Origin: Bacteroidia bacterium
GTDB lineage: Bacteria > Bacteroidota > Bacteroidia > Flavobacteriales > Flavobacteriaceae
DNA: 10,407 nucleotides
NCBI GenBank assembly: GCA_030431085.1
Contig: JAUIJW010000070.1
Location: forward strand, 1-10,407
Direction: 5' to 3'
In this document: positions 1 to 7,256 of the stretch, piece by piece
How positions within the stretch are numbered: the stretch's first letter is position 1
Layout: every line of letters starts with the position of its first letter
Notes under the pieces: model-generated
What the model saw: only the letters and a program-made list of their open reading frames with translations
What the model was told of the DNA's origin: nothing
Databases searched by the model: none
Translations under genes and position numbers: made by a program

Positions 1-66
1 GTTGGTGGTACCAAACAGAAGGCCAACGGCTAACATTAAAATCAAAATGTAAAGAGGGGATTTCAT
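1..66 (-). CDS. 5' end of an unidentified membrane or secreted protein (partial, runs off the left edge)
   Basis: Reading leftward from an ATG at 64-66 gives 22 open codons to the window edge with no stop. The peptide starts MKSPLYILILMLAVGLLFG: a lysine followed by a long hydrophobic stretch, so it is either a signal peptide or a first transmembrane helix. It lies 33 bases downstream of the pyrD stop on the same strand with no convincing terminator between, so it is probably co-transcribed with pyrD. There are too few residues to name a family. The start is supported by the codon pattern and the position just after pyrD, not by a ribosome binding site. Confidence 0.55.
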   Translation of the reverse strand, partial: MKSPLYILILMLAVGLLFGTTN

Positions 67-99
67 TTGATTTTTCTCTTAAAGATAAGAAATTTCTCT

Positions 100-1113
100 T
101 TAAGACAATTGCTTGTTTATACGCTTAACCAACGCTGGCCCTTCATATATAAACCCTGTGTATAACTGCACTAAATCGGCTCCAGCTTCTAATTTTTCTA
201 GAGCATCCTCTGCAGAGTGAATACCTCCAACACCAATGATTGGAAAAGATTTATTAGATTTTTGCGCTAAAAACCTAATCACATCTGTAGACCTATTTTT
301 TACAGGTTTTCCGCTCAAACCTCCTGCTTCTTCTTTATTTACAGATTGTAAATTATCTCTTGAAATTGTGGTATTGGTTGCAATTACTCCGGCTATTTTT
401 GTTTGATTCACAATTTCAATAATATCTAATAATTGTTCTTCTGTAAGATCTGGCGCTATTTTAAGTAAAATAGGTTTAGATGCTACCTTGTCTTGGTTTT
501 TTTGTTGTAATGTATGGAGCAACTCTGTTAGGGGCTTTTTATCCTGCAAAGCTCTTAAGTTTGGCGTGTTAGGCGAGCTTACATTAACTACAAAGTAATC
601 AACTACATCGAAGAGTTTTTCAAAACAAATCAAATAATCATCAATTGCTCTTTCATTAGGAGTTATTTTATTCTTGCCAATATTACCTCCAATAATAATA
701 TTAGATTGTCTTTGTTTTAAACGTTTGGCAATAACTTCTACTCCATCATTATTAAAACCCATTCTGTTAATAATAGCTTGATCTTCCTTTAAACGAAATA
801 ATCTCTTTTTGGGATTACCTTCTTGTGGTTTTGGGGTAACCGTACCGATTTCTACAAATCCAAATCCAAAATTTGAAAATTCGTCAAATAGTAATGCATT
901 TTTATCAAATCCAGCAGCTAGTCCAACAGGATTTTTAAATGTTAAGCCAAATAAATTTCGTTCTAATTTATTGTTATTTACTTGAAAGGTAGATTTTACC
1001 ATACCTCCTACTAAAGGAATCTTAAAAATAAATTTTAAAAAAGTAAACGTAAAGTGATGTACTTTTTCAGGATCAAATAAAAATAAAATGGGTCTAATAA
1101 TGGCTTTATACAT
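100..1113 (-). CDS. pyrD: Dihydroorotate dehydrogenase (quinone), class 2
   Basis: This enzyme oxidises dihydroorotate to orotate in de novo pyrimidine synthesis, using FMN and passing electrons to the membrane quinone pool. The 337-residue protein has the class 2 length and aligns by eye along its whole length with E. coli PyrD. Visible motifs are the N-terminal amphipathic membrane-binding extension (about residues 1-45), NPVGLAAGFDKN (61-72), INRMGFNN (115-122), NIGKNK (144-149), NVSSPNTPNLR (177-187), ATNTT (245-249), GGLSG (264-268), GVGGI (294-298) and the phosphate-binding tail LYTGFIYEGP (317-326). The catalytic base of class 2 enzymes is a serine, matching Ser180 here; class 1 enzymes have a cysteine. 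The ATG at 1111-1113 gives the typical family start MYKAIIRPILF. The gene follows pheT on the same strand, but a terminator lies between them, ending 18 bases before this start codon. No clear promoter of its own was found, so how it is transcribed is open. Confidence 0.97.
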   Translation of the reverse strand: MYKAIIRPILFLFDPEKVHHFTFTFLKFIFKIPLVGGMVKSTFQVNNNKLERNLFGLTFKNPVGLAAGFDKNALLFDEFSNFGFGFVEIGTVTPKPQEGNPKKRLFRLKEDQAIINRMGFNNDGVEVIAKRLKQRQSNIIIGGNIGKNKITPNERAIDDYLICFEKLFDVVDYFVVNVSSPNTPNLRALQDKKPLTELLHTLQQKNQDKVASKPILLKIAPDLTEEQLLDIIEIVNQTKIAGVIATNTTISRDNLQSVNKEEAGGLSGKPVKNRSTDVIRFLAQKSNKSFPIIGVGGIHSAEDALEKLEAGADLVQLYTGFIYEGPALVKRINKQLS

Positions 1114-1131
1114 TGCTTTATATTTTGAAAT

Positions 1132-1159
1132 AAAAAAAGGAACCTCATAGAGATTCCTT
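1132..1159 (-). terminator. Rho-independent terminator downstream of pheT
   Basis: Read on the minus strand, AAGGAATCTC (1159-1150), a three-base loop TAT and GAGGTTCCTT (1146-1137) form a ten-pair stem with one G-U wobble. The stem runs directly into a T tract extending to 1132. It starts eight bases after the pheT stop. The wobble would be an A-C mismatch in a plus-strand transcript, so it fits minus-strand termination of pheT. It also sits only 18 bases ahead of the pyrD start codon. Confidence 0.85.
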
Positions 1160-1166
1160 AATTAAT

Positions 1167-3599
1167 TTATCTTAATTCTGCAGCAAACTGTTTTTGGTAA
1201 GTCTGCTGTAATTTTTGCATGATTTTATCTATTTGCTTATCATTCAAAGTTTTGTTTTCATCTTGTAATACAAAACTTAAAGCGTATGATTTTTTCCCTT
1301 CTGGCAGTTTATCTCCTGTGTATACATCAAAAAGGTCTACTTCTTTTAAAAGCTTTCTTTCGCTTTGAAATGCCGCATTGTACAAATCTATAAACTTTGT
1401 CTCCAGATTTACCATGAGTGCTAAATCTCTTTTAACAGCCGGATATTTTGGTAATGTTTTAAATTTCAATGGTTTATTAGATAACTGTTCAAGAACCTTG
1501 TTCCATTGAAAATCTACATAAACTACTGCCTGTTTAATGCCAAACTGCTTTAATAATGCTGCATCCACTAAACCTATATCTACTAAATTGGTTTTACCTT
1601 GGGCTAAGCTAATTCCGTCTTCAAACAATTCGTTATTTAACGATTTATATTTCAAGCTACCAAATCCTAATCTATTGAGCAGTGCTTTAACAACACCTTT
1701 GGCATAAAAAACATTAGCTTCTAAACCTGAGCTATTCCAATTATTCTTGGTTTGATTCCCTGTAAAGAAAAGAGCTAAATGTTTATTTTCGACATAATTA
1801 CTTTCATATTTGTGATAAGTATGACCAAACTCAAAAAGTTTAATATCACTATTTTTTCTGTTAAGATTATAAGCTAATGCCTCTAAACCTCCAAAAAGCA
1901 TGCTTTGGCGCATGACCGATAAATCTCTACTTAATGCATTAAGCATGGTCACGTTTTGATCTTCACTAAACTGATTTGTGTTTTCTATATAGTCTGGTTT
2001 GGTTAAAGAATTAGCCATCATTTCACTTAGCCCATTGGCTGTTAAAAAATTGGCTGCTAAATTTTCTATAACCTCCGGACTATTTTTAGCCGAATACGAA
2101 ATTGAAGTATTGAGTTTTTTGGGCGTAGCAATATTGTTATAACCATAAACCCTCAAAATTTCTTCAACAATATCTGCTTCACGCGTAACATCAACTCGAT
2201 ATGACGGTATCGTTAAACCTAAACCAGATTCTGTTTGATTGTTGATTTTAATATCTAAAGAAGCTAAAATATTTTTAATTGTATCTGTAGAAATTTCTTC
2301 ACCAATCAATCTGAATGTTTTTTCATAAGATAGATGAACTTGGTAATCTTCAATAGGGTTTGGGTAAATATCTGTAATCTCAGAAACAATTTTACCACCT
2401 GCGATATCTTTTATCAGTACCGATGCGTATGTCAAGGCGTAAACTACAGTATCTGGATTAATACCTCTTTCAAACCTGAATGATGCATCTGTATTAAGGG
2501 CATGACGTTTAGCCGATTTTCTAATAGAAACTGGATTAAAATAAGCGCTTTCTAAAAAAATTGTTTTAGTTTCTTCTGTTACACCAGATTTCAAACCTCC
2601 AAAAACTCCGGCAATACACATGGGATTGTCGTCTCCATCGCAAATCATCAAATCATCTTCATGCAACTCTCTTTCAACTTCATCTAAAGTTGTAAACTTG
2701 GTGCCCGCTTTTAGAGTCTGCACCTTAACTAACCCTTTACTAATTTTCTGATAATCAAAGGCATGTAAAGGCTGACCTATACCATGCAATACAAAGTTAG
2801 TAATGTCAACAACATTATTAATAGGTTTAAGACCAATAGCTTTTAAATAGTTTTGTAACCATTCTGGTGATGGTGCCACTTTTATATCTGTAATGGTGAT
2901 ACCAGCATATCTGGGTGCTAAATCTGCGTTATCCACCACTATTTGAGTTTTCATAGTTCTTTCATCGACGTGAAAATCACTAACTGAAGGTGTGTGCAGA
3001 TTCTTTTTTAATTCTTTTTGTTGTAATAATCCAGCGTATAAATCTCTAGCCACACCCAAATGACTCATAGCATCAGCTCTGTTAGGGGTCAAGCCAATTT
3101 CAAATACTTGATCTGTTTTGATATTAAAAATTTCGGCTGCAGCCTTACCAGGTTCTTCAGATGCCTCTAAAATCATGATACCGTCATGGCTTTCTCCTAA
3201 ACCCAATTCATCTTCTGCACAAATCATTCCTTCGCTTACTTCTCCTCGTATCTTTCCCTTTTTAATGGTAAAACTTTCGCCATTATCTGTATAAAGTACC
3301 GTACCAATTGTTGCCACTGGCACCTTTTGCCCCGCTGCAATATTAGGTGCTCCACATACAATTTGAAGGGGTTCATCTTGGCCTAAATTAACTTTAGTTA
3401 TTTTTAGCCGATCTGCATTAGGATGTTGCTCACAAGTTAATACTTCTCCAACCACAACTCCTTTCAAACTTCCTTTAACAGATTCATACGTTTCTATCCC
3501 TTCAACTTCAAGACCTAAATCAGTTAAAATTTCACCAACTTCAATAGCATCTAAATCAATATTGATAAACTCTTTAAGCCAATTGTATGATATTTTCAT
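1167..3599 (-). CDS. pheT: Phenylalanine--tRNA ligase, beta subunit
   Basis: This is the large subunit of the (alpha-beta)2 phenylalanyl-tRNA synthetase. It binds tRNA(Phe) and edits mischarged Tyr-tRNA, while the alpha subunit PheS, not in this window, carries the aminoacylation site. The 810-residue length is normal for the long bacterial form. Domains in order: the N-terminal start MKISYNWLKEF; an EMAP-type tRNA-binding OB fold (about 40-150) with HPNADRLKITKV (59-70) and VCGAPN (81-86); the linker motif GLTPNRADAMSHLGVARDL (169-187); the B3/B4 editing region (about 215-400) with NNVVDITNFV (261-270) and ALNTDASFRFERGINP (367-382); the B5 domain (about 420-490) with IPSYRVDVTREADIVEEILR (464-483); the catalytic-like core; and a C-terminal anticodon-binding FDX-ACB domain (about 717-810) starting LPKYPAVKRDLALMV. 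PheS is encoded elsewhere, as is common in Bacteroidota. Transcription probably starts from the box at 3619-3626 and ends at the terminator at 1132-1159. Confidence 0.98.
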   Translation of the reverse strand: MKISYNWLKEFINIDLDAIEVGEILTDLGLEVEGIETYESVKGSLKGVVVGEVLTCEQHPNADRLKITKVNLGQDEPLQIVCGAPNIAAGQKVPVATIGTVLYTDNGESFTIKKGKIRGEVSEGMICAEDELGLGESHDGIMILEASEEPGKAAAEIFNIKTDQVFEIGLTPNRADAMSHLGVARDLYAGLLQQKELKKNLHTPSVSDFHVDERTMKTQIVVDNADLAPRYAGITITDIKVAPSPEWLQNYLKAIGLKPINNVVDITNFVLHGIGQPLHAFDYQKISKGLVKVQTLKAGTKFTTLDEVERELHEDDLMICDGDDNPMCIAGVFGGLKSGVTEETKTIFLESAYFNPVSIRKSAKRHALNTDASFRFERGINPDTVVYALTYASVLIKDIAGGKIVSEITDIYPNPIEDYQVHLSYEKTFRLIGEEISTDTIKNILASLDIKINNQTESGLGLTIPSYRVDVTREADIVEEILRVYGYNNIATPKKLNTSISYSAKNSPEVIENLAANFLTANGLSEMMANSLTKPDYIENTNQFSEDQNVTMLNALSRDLSVMRQSMLFGGLEALAYNLNRKNSDIKLFEFGHTYHKYESNYVENKHLALFFTGNQTKNNWNSSGLEANVFYAKGVVKALLNRLGFGSLKYKSLNNELFEDGISLAQGKTNLVDIGLVDAALLKQFGIKQAVVYVDFQWNKVLEQLSNKPLKFKTLPKYPAVKRDLALMVNLETKFIDLYNAAFQSERKLLKEVDLFDVYTGDKLPEGKKSYALSFVLQDENKTLNDKQIDKIMQKLQQTYQKQFAAELR

Positions 3600-3618
3600 G
3601 CTTGCATTTTTTAACCTG

Positions 3619-3626
3619 CAAAGATA
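3619..3626 (-). promoter_or_regulatory. Putative pheT promoter, -7 box
   Basis: On the minus strand this reads TATCTTTG, an exact match to TAnnTTTG, the -7 element known for the Bacteroidota primary sigma factor. It ends 19 bases before the pheT ATG, giving a short leader of about a dozen bases. No TTTG or TTG -33 box is visible at the expected 17-23 base spacing; that stretch is only A/T-rich. The call rests on the -7 match and its position in the pheT / acyl-CoA synthetase divergent gap. Confidence 0.5.
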
Positions 3627-3714
3627 AACATTTGATATAGATTTTAAATTTATTAGAAAGAATTAATTTTTTGATAAATTCTAAGATAGAGCTTCTGTTT
3701 TCACGAATAATTAT

Positions 3715-3721
3715 TATTTTG
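3715..3721 (+). promoter_or_regulatory. Weak candidate promoter box for the acyl-CoA synthetase-dnaX operon
   Basis: TATTTTG resembles the Bacteroidota -7 box TAnnTTTG with one spacer base missing. It lies 21 bases before the ATG at 3743. The candidate -33 region (TCTG, 3694-3697, spacer 17) is a poor match. A promoter must lie in this 143-base divergent gap because dnaX follows the synthetase by three bases, but the exact site is uncertain. Confidence 0.3.
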
Positions 3722-3742
3722 CAAACATATTCTTTTATACAT

Positions 3743-5515
3743 ATGTCGTTCGAGATTACCAGATTATTTGATTTTTTATATTACCAAAACCATACATATC
3801 CAACTCAAAAATCGTTGGTTACAAAGTATAATGGTACTTGGGTAGCTACTTCAACTAGTGAATTTATTGAAAAAGCGAATACTTTAAGTCGAGCGCTTTT
3901 AAGGTTAGGCATCAAACCCAATGATAAAATTGCGGTGATATCGTCAACCAATCGCACAGAGTGGAATATTTTAGATGTAGCCATTTTACAGATTGGAGCA
4001 CAAAATGTTCCTATTTACCCCACCATTGGAAAAAACGATTATAAATACATTTTTAATCATTCCGAAGCAAAACTTTGTTTTTTATCGGATGAAGAATTAT
4101 TTCAAAAAGCTAATGCAGTATTAAACGAATGCCCTAATCTATCAGACATATATAGTTTCGATAAAGTTAAAGATTGTAAGAACTTAGAAGAACTTTTTAA
4201 CTTAGGTGCAGATGGCAGCAACCAAATTGAGGTTGACCAATACAAAGATGAGGTTAAACCCGATGATTTGGCTACGATCATCTACACTTCTGGCACCACA
4301 GGTGTGCCAAAGGGGGTCATGTTATCGCATAATAATGTTGTGAGCAATGTTTTAGATAGTAATCCTAGGCTACCAATTTGCGATTCTAATACTAAAGTTC
4401 TTAGCTTTTTACCTGTATGTCATGTCTTTGAAAGAATGTTACACTACCTCTATATTTATAACGGTATTAGTATTCATTTTGCAGAATCAATTGAAAAGAT
4501 TGGAGATAATGTTAAAGAGGTAAAACCTGATTTTATGAGTGCAGTACCTCGGCTGCTAGAAAAAATATACGACAGTATTATTGCTAAAGGTACCGAACTT
4601 ACAGGTCTAAAAAAGAAATTATTTTTCTGGGCGGTAGAACTCGGGTTACAATATGAACCTTATGAGGCTAATGGCTGGTGGTATGAACAAAAACTAAAAT
4701 TAGCCAATAAACTAATTTTTAGCAAATGGAGAGAAGCCTTGGGGGGTAATTTAAAAACTTTAGTATCTGGTAGCGCTGCTCTACAACCTAGATTAACTAG
4801 AATTTTTGCTGCCGCAGGAATGCAAATTATGGAGGGTTACGGACTTACAGAAACCTCACCAGTGATTTCTGTGAATATGTATGATAACCAATTATTTAAA
4901 ATTGGTACCGTAGGTAAACCCATTGACAATGTTGAAGTGAAGATTGCCGAAGATGGAGAAATATTGGCTAAAGGACCTAATATTATGCTGGGTTACTATA
5001 AAGATCCAGAAAAAACGGCAAGTGTCATGACAGGTGATTATTTTCACACGGGTGACAAAGGAGAAATAGATAAAGATGGTTTTTTGAAAATTACAGGAAG
5101 GAAAAAAGAAATTTTTAAAACCTCTGGCGGAAAATATATCTCACCAACATTACTAGAAAATGAAATGAAACAATCTCGCTTTATCGAGCAAATTTTAGTG
5201 ATTGGAGAAGGACAAAAAATGGCCGCAGCAATTATCCAACCCAATTTTGATTTTGTAAAAGAATGGGCTTCTAGACATGATATTGTCATTAAAAACAATG
5301 AAGATTTAGTTGATAATAACCAAGTTAAGGAGAGAATTTACCAAGAAATTGAACATGGTAATAAAAATTTCGGCAAATGGGAAACCATCAAAAAGTTTGA
5401 ATTAACACCAGAAATTTGGTCTGTTGATAATGAATTACTCACCCCAACATTTAAGCCAAAACGGGAGGTTATCCTTAAAAAATACAAACACCTTTACGAT
5501 AGAATTTACGGATAG
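3743..5515 (+). CDS. Long-chain fatty acid--CoA ligase (AMP-forming, FAA1/COG1022-like)
   Basis: The enzyme activates long-chain fatty acids to acyl-CoA through an acyl-AMP intermediate, feeding beta-oxidation or membrane lipid synthesis. From the ATG at 3743 the protein has 590 residues. Adenylate-forming motifs are in order: the P-loop YTSGTTGVPKG (181-191), FLPVCHVFERM (222-232), the A5 motif GYGLTETSP (365-373), YFHTGDKG (433-440), the hinge GRKKEIFKTSGGKYISP (452-468) and the C-terminal lysine motif LTPTFKPKR (566-574). The layout is that of the eukaryote-like FAA1 group, so I give no fadD symbol. The frame stays open upstream to a TTG at 3671. I reject that start because the extra 24 residues are not family-like and would overlap the likely promoter, whereas MSFEITRLFDF is a typical start for flavobacterial members. 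The stop is three bases before the dnaX ATG, so the two genes form a tight operon with probable translational coupling. Substrate chain length cannot be read from the sequence. Confidence 0.93.
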   Translation: MSFEITRLFDFLYYQNHTYPTQKSLVTKYNGTWVATSTSEFIEKANTLSRALLRLGIKPNDKIAVISSTNRTEWNILDVAILQIGAQNVPIYPTIGKNDYKYIFNHSEAKLCFLSDEELFQKANAVLNECPNLSDIYSFDKVKDCKNLEELFNLGADGSNQIEVDQYKDEVKPDDLATIIYTSGTTGVPKGVMLSHNNVVSNVLDSNPRLPICDSNTKVLSFLPVCHVFERMLHYLYIYNGISIHFAESIEKIGDNVKEVKPDFMSAVPRLLEKIYDSIIAKGTELTGLKKKLFFWAVELGLQYEPYEANGWWYEQKLKLANKLIFSKWREALGGNLKTLVSGSAALQPRLTRIFAAAGMQIMEGYGLTETSPVISVNMYDNQLFKIGTVGKPIDNVEVKIAEDGEILAKGPNIMLGYYKDPEKTASVMTGDYFHTGDKGEIDKDGFLKITGRKKEIFKTSGGKYISPTLLENEMKQSRFIEQILVIGEGQKMAAAIIQPNFDFVKEWASRHDIVIKNNEDLVDNNQVKERIYQEIEHGNKNFGKWETIKKFELTPEIWSVDNELLTPTFKPKREVILKKYKHLYDRIYG

Positions 5516-5518
5516 ATT

Positions 5519-7255
5519 ATGGAGCATTTTATTGTATCTGCAAGAAAATATAGACCTCAAGTATTCGAGGATGTTGTTGGGCAACAAGCTATTACCAACA
5601 CATTAGAAAATGCCATCAAAAATAACCATCTAGCACAGGCCTTATTATTCACAGGGCCTAGAGGTGTTGGCAAAACTACTTGTGCAAGAATTTTAGCTAA
5701 ACGAATTAACCAAGAAGTTACTGGTAACACCTCTGTAGATGAAGATTTTGCATTTAACATATTCGAACTTGATGCTGCTTCCAATAACTCTGTTGATGAT
5801 ATTCGTAATCTTACAGATCAAGTGAGAATACCTCCACAAACTGGTCAATACAAAGTGTATATCATCGATGAGGTACATATGCTATCACAATCTGCATTCA
5901 ATGCATTTTTAAAAACATTAGAAGAACCTCCTGCGCATGCTATTTTCATTTTGGCCACTACAGAAAAACATAAAATTATACCAACAATACTTTCTCGATG
6001 TCAAATTTTTGACTTTAAAAGAATTGGTGTACTAGATATTAAAAATTATTTACAGAAAATTGCCGAAGAAGAGCAGATGAGTGCCGATAATGATGCTTTA
6101 CATATCATTGCACAAAAAGCAGATGGCGCTCTAAGAGATGCTTTGTCTATATTTGATAGGGTGGTAAGTTTTTCTGGAAAAAACTTAACAAGAACTGCTG
6201 TTACAGAAAATCTAAATGTTTTAGATTACGACCATTATTTTGCAATAACCCAGTTACTTATTGAAAACAATATTCCTGAAGTACTGGTTAATTTCGACGA
6301 CATTTTAGATAAAGGGTTTGATGCTCATCATTTTATTAGTGGTTTAGCCTCTCATTTTAGAGATTTATTGGTAGCAAAAGATCCTGCCACAGTAAACTTA
6401 TTAGAAGTTGGGGATGGTGCTAAAAAACAATATTTAGAGCAATCAGCTAAAGCCGATTTAAAATTTTTAATGCAGGCTATAGATTTGGCCAATGATTGTG
6501 ATTTAAAATATAAAACTAGTAAAAATCAACGTTTACTAGTTGAGTTAACTTTAATGAAAATAGCATCACTTACGTTTGATGCTCAAAAAAAAAAATCTAA
6601 ACACTTTATAATTCCAGCCTCCTACTTTAGTCAAAAGATTGTCGAAGAAAAATTAGATGCTCCTTTACATCAATTCATAGATACTCATAAAAAGGATACG
6701 ACTATTAAGAATACTCCTTCCGTTAAGGAAAAAAGAAACAAACATACTCAACCAATAGCTTCAGATAAAATAGGCTTGACGACCAGTAGAAAAAGAAAAT
6801 CGGCCCTATCATTATCAAGTATTAAGCGAAATGCTTTACAAGAAAGTCAAAAAGAAACCGAAATAACAGAAGAAAACCTAGATAATTTACCTCAAGATAC
6901 CTTTACTGAATCGGATTTTTTCAAAGTGTGGAATGCTTATATCGATCAACTACATCATTCTGGAGAAAAAATATTTGCCTCTATTCTTAAAGCAGATAAG
7001 CCTAAGCTTAGACAACACAAAATCTGTGTGACTTATCCTAATAAAATGATGAAGGCAGAACTGTTAAAAGTAAAGCCCAAAGCCCTTAGGCACCTAAGGA
7101 AAGCATTAAACAACTACAAAATAGATTTTGAAGTTACTATCAACGAAGACAATGCTAAGAAATTTGCTTACACCCCTCAAGAAAAGTATGAATTACTTAA
7201 AGAAAAAAATCAAGCCATTGAGCTGTTAAGAAAAACGTTTAAACTAGATCTTTAA
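5519..7255 (+). CDS. dnaX: DNA polymerase III subunit tau/gamma (clamp loader ATPase)
   Basis: DnaX is the motor subunit of the clamp loader, which puts the beta sliding clamp on primed DNA; its long tau form also ties polymerase to helicase. The 578-residue product shows an AAA+ module: Walker A GPRGVGKTT (46-54), Walker B YIIDEVH (114-120), the sensor 1 region ILATTEKHK (144-152), the arginine-finger motif SRC (159-161) and sensor 2 GALRDALS (203-210). A clamp-loader collar domain follows (about 229-355). Next comes a lysine-rich, poorly ordered linker (about 357-460), then a folded-looking C-terminal region (about 464-578), presumably tau-specific. The zinc-module cysteines usual between Walker A and Walker B are absent; the only cysteines are at 55, 161, 327 and 503. 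An 11-A run at codons 356-359 marks the core/linker boundary and could yield a 360-residue gamma form. The gene follows the acyl-CoA synthetase by three bases and its stop is one base from the convergent antiporter stop. Confidence 0.97.
   Translation: MEHFIVSARKYRPQVFEDVVGQQAITNTLENAIKNNHLAQALLFTGPRGVGKTTCARILAKRINQEVTGNTSVDEDFAFNIFELDAASNNSVDDIRNLTDQVRIPPQTGQYKVYIIDEVHMLSQSAFNAFLKTLEEPPAHAIFILATTEKHKIIPTILSRCQIFDFKRIGVLDIKNYLQKIAEEEQMSADNDALHIIAQKADGALRDALSIFDRVVSFSGKNLTRTAVTENLNVLDYDHYFAITQLLIENNIPEVLVNFDDILDKGFDAHHFISGLASHFRDLLVAKDPATVNLLEVGDGAKKQYLEQSAKADLKFLMQAIDLANDCDLKYKTSKNQRLLVELTLMKIASLTFDAQKKKSKHFIIPASYFSQKIVEEKLDAPLHQFIDTHKKDTTIKNTPSVKEKRNKHTQPIASDKIGLTTSRKRKSALSLSSIKRNALQESQKETEITEENLDNLPQDTFTESDFFKVWNAYIDQLHHSGEKIFASILKADKPKLRQHKICVTYPNKMMKAELLKVKPKALRHLRKALNNYKIDFEVTINEDNAKKFAYTPQEKYELLKEKNQAIELLRKTFKLDL
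6585..6595 (+). other. Eleven-A slippery run in dnaX, candidate tau/gamma recoding site
   Basis: The zero frame reads CAA AAA AAA AAA TCT AAA (Gln356, three Lys, Ser, Lys). One extra A in the transcript, or a -1 ribosomal shift, gives ATC then TAA at 6598-6600, a product of 360 residues ending QKKKI. One missing A, or a +1 shift, reaches TAA at 6609-6611 after about 363 residues. Both products would keep the whole ATPase and collar core and lose the tau-specific region. No Shine-Dalgarno-like stimulator is seen just upstream and no strong hairpin just downstream, which favours transcriptional slippage (as known for Thermus dnaX) over E. coli-type frameshifting. That it actually works this way is inference. 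Confidence 0.6.
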
Positions 7256-7256
7256 G

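Noticed and set aside
79..103. Inverted repeat TTAAAGA / TCTTTAA overlapping the pyrD stop as a terminator
   Set aside because: Short A/T-only arms with an inner palindrome and no T tract on the minus strand; more likely chance in A/T-rich sequence.
3671..3742. Upstream TTG start adding 24 residues to the acyl-CoA synthetase
   Set aside because: The extra residues are not family-like, the codons cross the likely promoter region, and the ATG at 3743 gives the usual family start.
5044..5298. Reverse-strand open frame of 84 codons inside the acyl-CoA synthetase
   Set aside because: Its sequence is the shadow of conserved motifs of the real gene (including the hinge motif) and resembles no protein by itself.
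5557..5878. Two reverse-strand open frames inside dnaX
   Set aside because: Both are shadows of the highly conserved AAA+ coding region, with no start context.
6585..6595. The 11-A run as a sequencing indel or a disrupted gene
   Set aside because: The zero frame is open on both sides and encodes a plausible DnaX C-terminal region downstream, so the length as given is consistent with an intact gene.
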